Source: an uncultured Desulfuromonadales bacterium (GTDB lineage Bacteria > Desulfobacterota > Desulfuromonadia > Desulfuromonadales > Geopsychrobacteraceae). From it: a stretch of DNA of 9,179 nt. The stretch lies in the NCBI GenBank assembly GCA_945788205.1, contig CALZLE010000486.1, positions 1 to 9,179 of the forward strand, read 5' to 3'. The notes beneath the pieces are model-generated. The model did no database searches and was not told where the DNA came from. It was given only the letters and a program-made list of their open reading frames with translations. Positions 6,158 through 9,179 of this stretch are shown piece by piece. Numbering within the stretch: the first letter of the stretch is position 1; the number at the start of each line of letters is the position of its first letter. A program made the position numbers and the translations under genes.

Positions 6158-6382
6158 CTATTGCAGCCACTCGTAAACTTCCTTTGCGTGTTCACCGCAG
6201 CCGCCACAACAGCCGCCGCTCTGGCAACCTTCATCCTGATGTAAGCGGACTCGACCTTTTCTTATCCAGTGGCTCAGCAATCCACGTATTGTATCCGGGT
6301 CCAGATCGAAATGCAGGGCTATATCGTTCAGGGGCGCGAGCTTGCGATCACTCAGGTAGCGTTTCACTTCACTTGGGGTCAT
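6158..6382 (-). CDS. feoC: FeoC-like small winged-helix protein with Cys cluster
   Basis: A 74-residue protein at the end of the feo operon. Residues 1-48 (TPSEVKRYLSDRKLAPLNDIA, then DTIRGLLSHWIRKGRV) read as a small winged helix-turn-helix like FeoC. The C-terminal half has four cysteines (C53, C58, C59, C62; spacing CxxxxCCxxC), as in FeoC proteins thought to bind an Fe-S cluster. FeoC is reported to bind and stabilise FeoB in some bacteria, and a role here is inferred. The frame could start at ATG 6415 inside feoB. ATG 6382 is preferred because an AAGGAG Shine-Dalgarno sequence, which overlaps the feoB stop codon, lies six to seven bases before it and the family homology starts there. It is translationally close-coupled to feoB. 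Confidence 0.85.
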   Translation of the reverse strand: MTPSEVKRYLSDRKLAPLNDIALHFDLDPDTIRGLLSHWIRKGRVRLHQDEGCQSGGCCGGCGEHAKEVYEWLQ

Positions 6383-6392
6383 TTTCTTCTCC

Positions 6393-8726
6393 TTAACTTT
6401 TGAGCGGGACAGCATCTCCGATTCTGCGAGATTCTTTACCCATAGCTCGCATGATTATAATAACAATGAGACAGAGTAACGAGCATCCTGCCAACCAGGC
6501 TCCGGAAAAGGCTGGATGGCGGGTAAAGGTTGCGAGTTGATAAAAGCTGGTCGCCGAGATGTAGGCCAAGCCAGTGGTCCAAGCGGCGATAAACAGGGTC
6601 CAACGTGTGTTGGTCTCACGGTAGACTGCGGCCATGGCTGCGACACAAGGGAAGTACATCAGAATGAACAGCAGATAAGCGACAGCCCCGGCTTTTCCGT
6701 CAAATAGCTTGCCCATAGCGCCGAAGGTCCCGGCGCTGATTGCCAGTTCCTCGGCAGCAGCATCGACGGTGCTGGTATCTCCGATATTCAAGCCGAGTGG
6801 GTCCGCTAGGCTGTCGGCAACTCCAGCCAGATTTCCGGGGATGGTTTGTGCTGCTTCCTTCAACGCCACACTCAAGCTGAAGTCCTCTTCTACACCACCA
6901 CCGGTTGCTAATTCAGCTTGGGCTTCATTCTGCAGGTAGATCGCATCCAGGGTCCCAACGACCGCTTCCTTGGCGAAAATGCCGGTAAAAATACCAACAG
7001 TTGCTGGCCAGTTGTCCTGTTCGATCCCCATCGGGGCGAAGATCGGTGTTACGGTGCGGCTGGCCGAGGCGAGCAGCGAATCCTTGCTGTCATCGTGACC
7101 AATTGTGCCGTCGATCGACATAGTGTTTAGCAGCGCCAGTATGGCGACCATCGGTACCAAGATGCGAGTCGCTTTGAGAATGAATGATTTCAATCGATCC
7201 CAAGTCCGTAGCAACACCGATTTGAGGGTAGGGACATGGTAGGGAGGCAACTCCATAACAAATGGTGTGATGTTCCCCTTAAGCAAAGTATATTTGAGAA
7301 TCAAGCCGGTCAAAACAGCAAAACCGATCCCGGCAAGGTAGAGCAAGAAGACCATGTTCTGACCACCGACGGGGAAAAATGCAGCAGCAAATAATGCGTA
7401 AACCGGCAGCCGGGCACCACAGCTCATAAAGGGGTTCATCATGATGGTCAGGGTCCGGTCGCGCTGGTTCTCTAAGGTTCGGGTTGCCATGATCGCTGGA
7501 ACGTTGCAGCCGAATCCGACCAGCAGCGGTACAAACGATTTCCCCGGCAGTCCGAGCATACGCATAAAACGATCCATAACAAATGCGGCGCGGGCCATGT
7601 AGCCTGAGCCTTCCAGGGCTGCCAGAGCGAGGAACATGAAACCGATCGGTGGGATAAAAGTTGCCAGGGTTTGAACTCCTCCACCGATGCCGGTGGCAAT
7701 GACAGCGACTAGCCACGCAGGGGCATTAAAACCGGTTAGAAGTTCGGTCATGCCGTCAACAAAGAGCGCCCCGGCGGCGATATCGAAAAAGTCGATAAAA
7801 GCGCCACCAACATTGATGGTGAACATGAAAGTCAGATACATCATCAGCAGAAAGATTGGCAGGCCAAGCATCCGGTTGAGGACAACCCGATCGATTTTGT
7901 CAGTCAGAGTTTTTCCTACTTTGGTCGCGTGCGAAACAGTACCGCTGGTTAACCAGTGAATGAAATTGTAGCGGGCGTCGGCGATAGCAATGTCGGCATC
8001 CTCATCCAATTGAGTGAGGATATCTTTCTGGTATCTTTCCAGATTAGCGGTGGCCTCGATATCGAGTAATGCAACATATTCGGGATCATCTTCCAGCAAC
8101 TTCATCGCTAGCCAGTCGGCTTTTAAGTTGTGTTGTTCTGCCAATGTTTCGAATTGCTGACTCAGTTCTGTTGCTGCCTCCTGAATCTCGACCGGGAAAA
8201 TAACGTCTGCTTCAGATAGCGGATTCTTTTCTGCACACTTGTGGACTGCTTTTTTCAGCTCAGCAAGGCCGCTTCGCTTGGAGGCAGAAACCGGGATGAC
8301 AGGCACACCTAGGCGGTTCGAGAGCTCTTCAGTTTGGATACGAATCTGACGTGTTTTGGCAACATCGATCTTATTCAGCACAACGATCATCGGTACACGC
8401 ATTTCCAGTAACTGCGTGGTCAGGTAAAGATTGCGTTCGATATTCGCGGCATCGATGATATTGACGATTAAATCGTAATCTTCCGAGAGCAGGTAGTCGC
8501 GAGCAACCTTTTCATCGGATGAGTGGGCCGAGAGAGCGTAGATGCCGGGAATATCGACCAGCTCAAAATCATGTCCCTCAAAGGAATAGAGTCCGGTTTT
8601 ACGATCGACCGTTACGCCCGGCCAGTTGCCGACCATCTGGCGCGATCCAGTCAATTCATTAAATAGGGTGGTCTTGCCACTGTTAGGATTGCCCGCAACA
8701 GCGATCGTCAGACGTTGCTTCTGCAT
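6393..8726 (-). CDS. feoB: Ferrous iron transporter FeoB
   Basis: A 777-residue Fe(II) permease of the inner membrane, near the usual length (about 770). The N-terminal GTPase domain shows G1 GNPNSGKT (12-19), G2 threonine in GNWPGVTV (T39), G3 DIPG (58-61), G4 NKID (118-121) and G5 VSASK (146-150). A helical GDI-like region follows to about 275. The membrane part has two gate-like repeats, including GFGCNVPAIMATRTLEN (C407) and MNPFMSCGARLPVY (C436), and a third conserved cysteine in YFPCVAAM (C694). GTP hydrolysis by the soluble domain is linked to iron uptake. A GGAG Shine-Dalgarno sequence overlapping the feoA stop region is eight bases before the ATG. It is the middle gene of feoABC: feoA ends four bases upstream and feoC begins ten bases downstream. 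Confidence 0.97.
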   Translation of the reverse strand: MQKQRLTIAVAGNPNSGKTTLFNELTGSRQMVGNWPGVTVDRKTGLYSFEGHDFELVDIPGIYALSAHSSDEKVARDYLLSEDYDLIVNIIDAANIERNLYLTTQLLEMRVPMIVVLNKIDVAKTRQIRIQTEELSNRLGVPVIPVSASKRSGLAELKKAVHKCAEKNPLSEADVIFPVEIQEAATELSQQFETLAEQHNLKADWLAMKLLEDDPEYVALLDIEATANLERYQKDILTQLDEDADIAIADARYNFIHWLTSGTVSHATKVGKTLTDKIDRVVLNRMLGLPIFLLMMYLTFMFTINVGGAFIDFFDIAAGALFVDGMTELLTGFNAPAWLVAVIATGIGGGVQTLATFIPPIGFMFLALAALEGSGYMARAAFVMDRFMRMLGLPGKSFVPLLVGFGCNVPAIMATRTLENQRDRTLTIMMNPFMSCGARLPVYALFAAAFFPVGGQNMVFLLYLAGIGFAVLTGLILKYTLLKGNITPFVMELPPYHVPTLKSVLLRTWDRLKSFILKATRILVPMVAILALLNTMSIDGTIGHDDSKDSLLASASRTVTPIFAPMGIEQDNWPATVGIFTGIFAKEAVVGTLDAIYLQNEAQAELATGGGVEEDFSLSVALKEAAQTIPGNLAGVADSLADPLGLNIGDTSTVDAAAEELAISAGTFGAMGKLFDGKAGAVAYLLFILMYFPCVAAMAAVYRETNTRWTLFIAAWTTGLAYISATSFYQLATFTRHPAFSGAWLAGCSLLCLIVIIIMRAMGKESRRIGDAVPLKS

Positions 8727-8730
8727 TGGC

Positions 8731-8964
8731 CTAGCTCCTTTCCACCAGCACTGCGGCAGCTTCTGCTTTACGCAAGCTTAAGGAAAAACCGCGAATGTTG
8801 ATCTCTAACGGATCACCCAATGGGGCAACGCGGGTTAACACTAATTCGATTCCCTTGGTCAGACCCATCGCCAGTAGTTTGGCGCGATATTCCTTTTGAC
8901 CTGCCTTAAAACCTTTAACCACAGCTTTGTCGCCCACGGCTAATTCTCCAAGATTCTGCTGCAT
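8731..8964 (-). CDS. feoA: Ferrous iron transport protein FeoA
   Basis: A 77-residue cytoplasmic protein with the SH3-like FeoA fold, typical length about 75. The family pattern is clear: L-x-E-L-x-x-G at the N-terminus, then KLLAMGLTKGIELVL, APLGDPLEINIRGFSLSLRKAEAAAV. FeoA is needed for FeoB iron uptake and probably contacts it; how is not settled. The ATG at 8964 has AAGGAG (8975-8970) five bases before it. It is the first gene of the operon, with a Fur-like site and promoter about 100 bases upstream, so low iron is the likely inducing condition. Confidence 0.95.
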   Translation of the reverse strand: MQQNLGELAVGDKAVVKGFKAGQKEYRAKLLAMGLTKGIELVLTRVAPLGDPLEINIRGFSLSLRKAEAAAVLVERS

Positions 8965-8977
8965 AACGTCTCCTTCA

Positions 8978-8998
8978 CAGGTGGTTCACAGTCACCTG
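8978..8998 (-). promoter_or_regulatory. Small hairpin touching the feoA ribosome binding site
   Basis: On the minus strand CAGGTG, nine bases, then CACCTG form a perfect 6-bp stem ending two bases before the AAGGAG of feoA. The stem would leave the ribosome binding site free, but any extension would cover it. The heptamer TTCACAG is also directly repeated on the plus strand (8974-8980 and 8985-8991). It may modulate translation or mRNA stability; there is no match to a riboswitch I know. Confidence 0.35.
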
Positions 8999-9001
8999 CG
9001 G

Positions 9002-9015
9002 TTGTTTGTCTGATC
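9002..9015 (-). repeat. 14-base element shared with the small-gene leader (copy 2)
   Basis: Identical to 662-675 (TTGTTTGTCTGATC). On the minus strand it lies in the feoA 5' leader, about 50 bases before the feoA ATG, in the same orientation to the gene as the first copy. It may be coincidence. Confidence 0.3.
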
Positions 9016-9060
9016 AGTTTGAATTCTAGATTAAACAGATTTCAAAGGCTGGATAGATTC

Positions 9061-9079
9061 GAAAATGAAAACTGATTTC
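9061..9079 (-). promoter_or_regulatory. Fur-box-like operator of feoABC
   Basis: GAAAATGAAAACTGATTTC matches the classical Fur 19-mer (GATAATGATAATCATTATC) at 12 of 19 positions by my count. It abuts the proposed -10 and covers the expected transcription start, the ideal place for iron-dependent repression of an iron uptake operon. The role of Fur is established for feo genes in general; binding here is inferred. Confidence 0.55.
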
Positions 9080-9108
9080 AAAATACAGATCTCGACTATG
9101 TCGGTCAA
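9080..9108 (-). promoter_or_regulatory. Sigma-70-type promoter of feoABC
   Basis: On the minus strand TTGACC (9108-9103; 5 of 6 consensus) is followed after exactly 17 bases by TATTTT (9085-9080; 4 of 6). Transcription would start near 9073, giving a leader of about 110 bases that includes the shared 14-mer and the hairpin. No other equally good pair is seen upstream of feoA. Confidence 0.5.
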
Positions 9109-9179
9109 GAAAAAAGTGGCGCAATATATTACCAAAAAGGTTAGGTACGCTTCGTTGATAATCACATATTCAAACTTGG

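Noticed and set aside
6383..6415. Longer FeoC start at 6415 (11 extra residues overlapping feoB).
   Set aside because: The ATG at 6382 has a well-spaced AAGGAG and starts where family similarity begins.
7279..7716. 145-codon minus-strand frame inside feoB.
   Set aside because: It lies in another frame within the clear feoB membrane domain, is rich in Arg/Cys/Pro, and has no family features.

Overview
The window (9,179 bases, moderate GC, densely packed) looks like a chromosomal stretch of an anaerobic, iron-metabolising member of the Desulfuromonadales/Geobacter group. This is inferred from gene content and protein style (NtrC-type two-component pair beside HtrA, TlpA and CcdA, plus a feoABC cluster with a Cys-rich FeoC); no marker gene is present to prove it. 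No mobile elements, CRISPR arrays, tRNA or rRNA genes were seen.

Left edge (1-801), minus strand: the first 111 codons of an AEC-family (auxin-efflux-carrier-like) membrane transporter run off the left end. Before its start lie a 7-bp-arm inverted repeat and then a good intrinsic terminator, which ends transcription of a small putative exported protein (about 309-627). That small gene has a near-consensus sigma-54 promoter (691-706, TGGCAC-N5-TTGA) and a well-placed Shine-Dalgarno sequence, but the ATG expected after it appears to be missing one G. It may therefore be a very recent pseudogene or contain a sequence error.

Middle (802-5973), plus strand: five tightly packed genes (gaps 15-18 bases, or overlapping) probably form one operon. 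They encode a 4-TM sensor histidine kinase, an NtrC-type sigma-54 activator, an HtrA/Deg periplasmic serine protease with two PDZ domains, a TlpA-like thioredoxin lipoprotein, and the thiol-reductant transporter CcdA. The theme is periplasmic protein quality and thiol redox. The sigma-54 activator sits next to the sigma-54 promoter of the divergent small exported protein, which makes that gene an obvious candidate target.

Right (6158-9179), minus strand: feoA-feoB-feoC encode ferrous iron uptake. A sigma-70-like promoter (9080-9108) has a Fur-box-like 19-mer directly over its expected transcription start, and a small hairpin abuts the feoA ribosome binding site. The plus-strand operon and the feo operon converge on a 184-base gap (5974-6157) that has no clear terminator. 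The far right 100 bases hold no gene.
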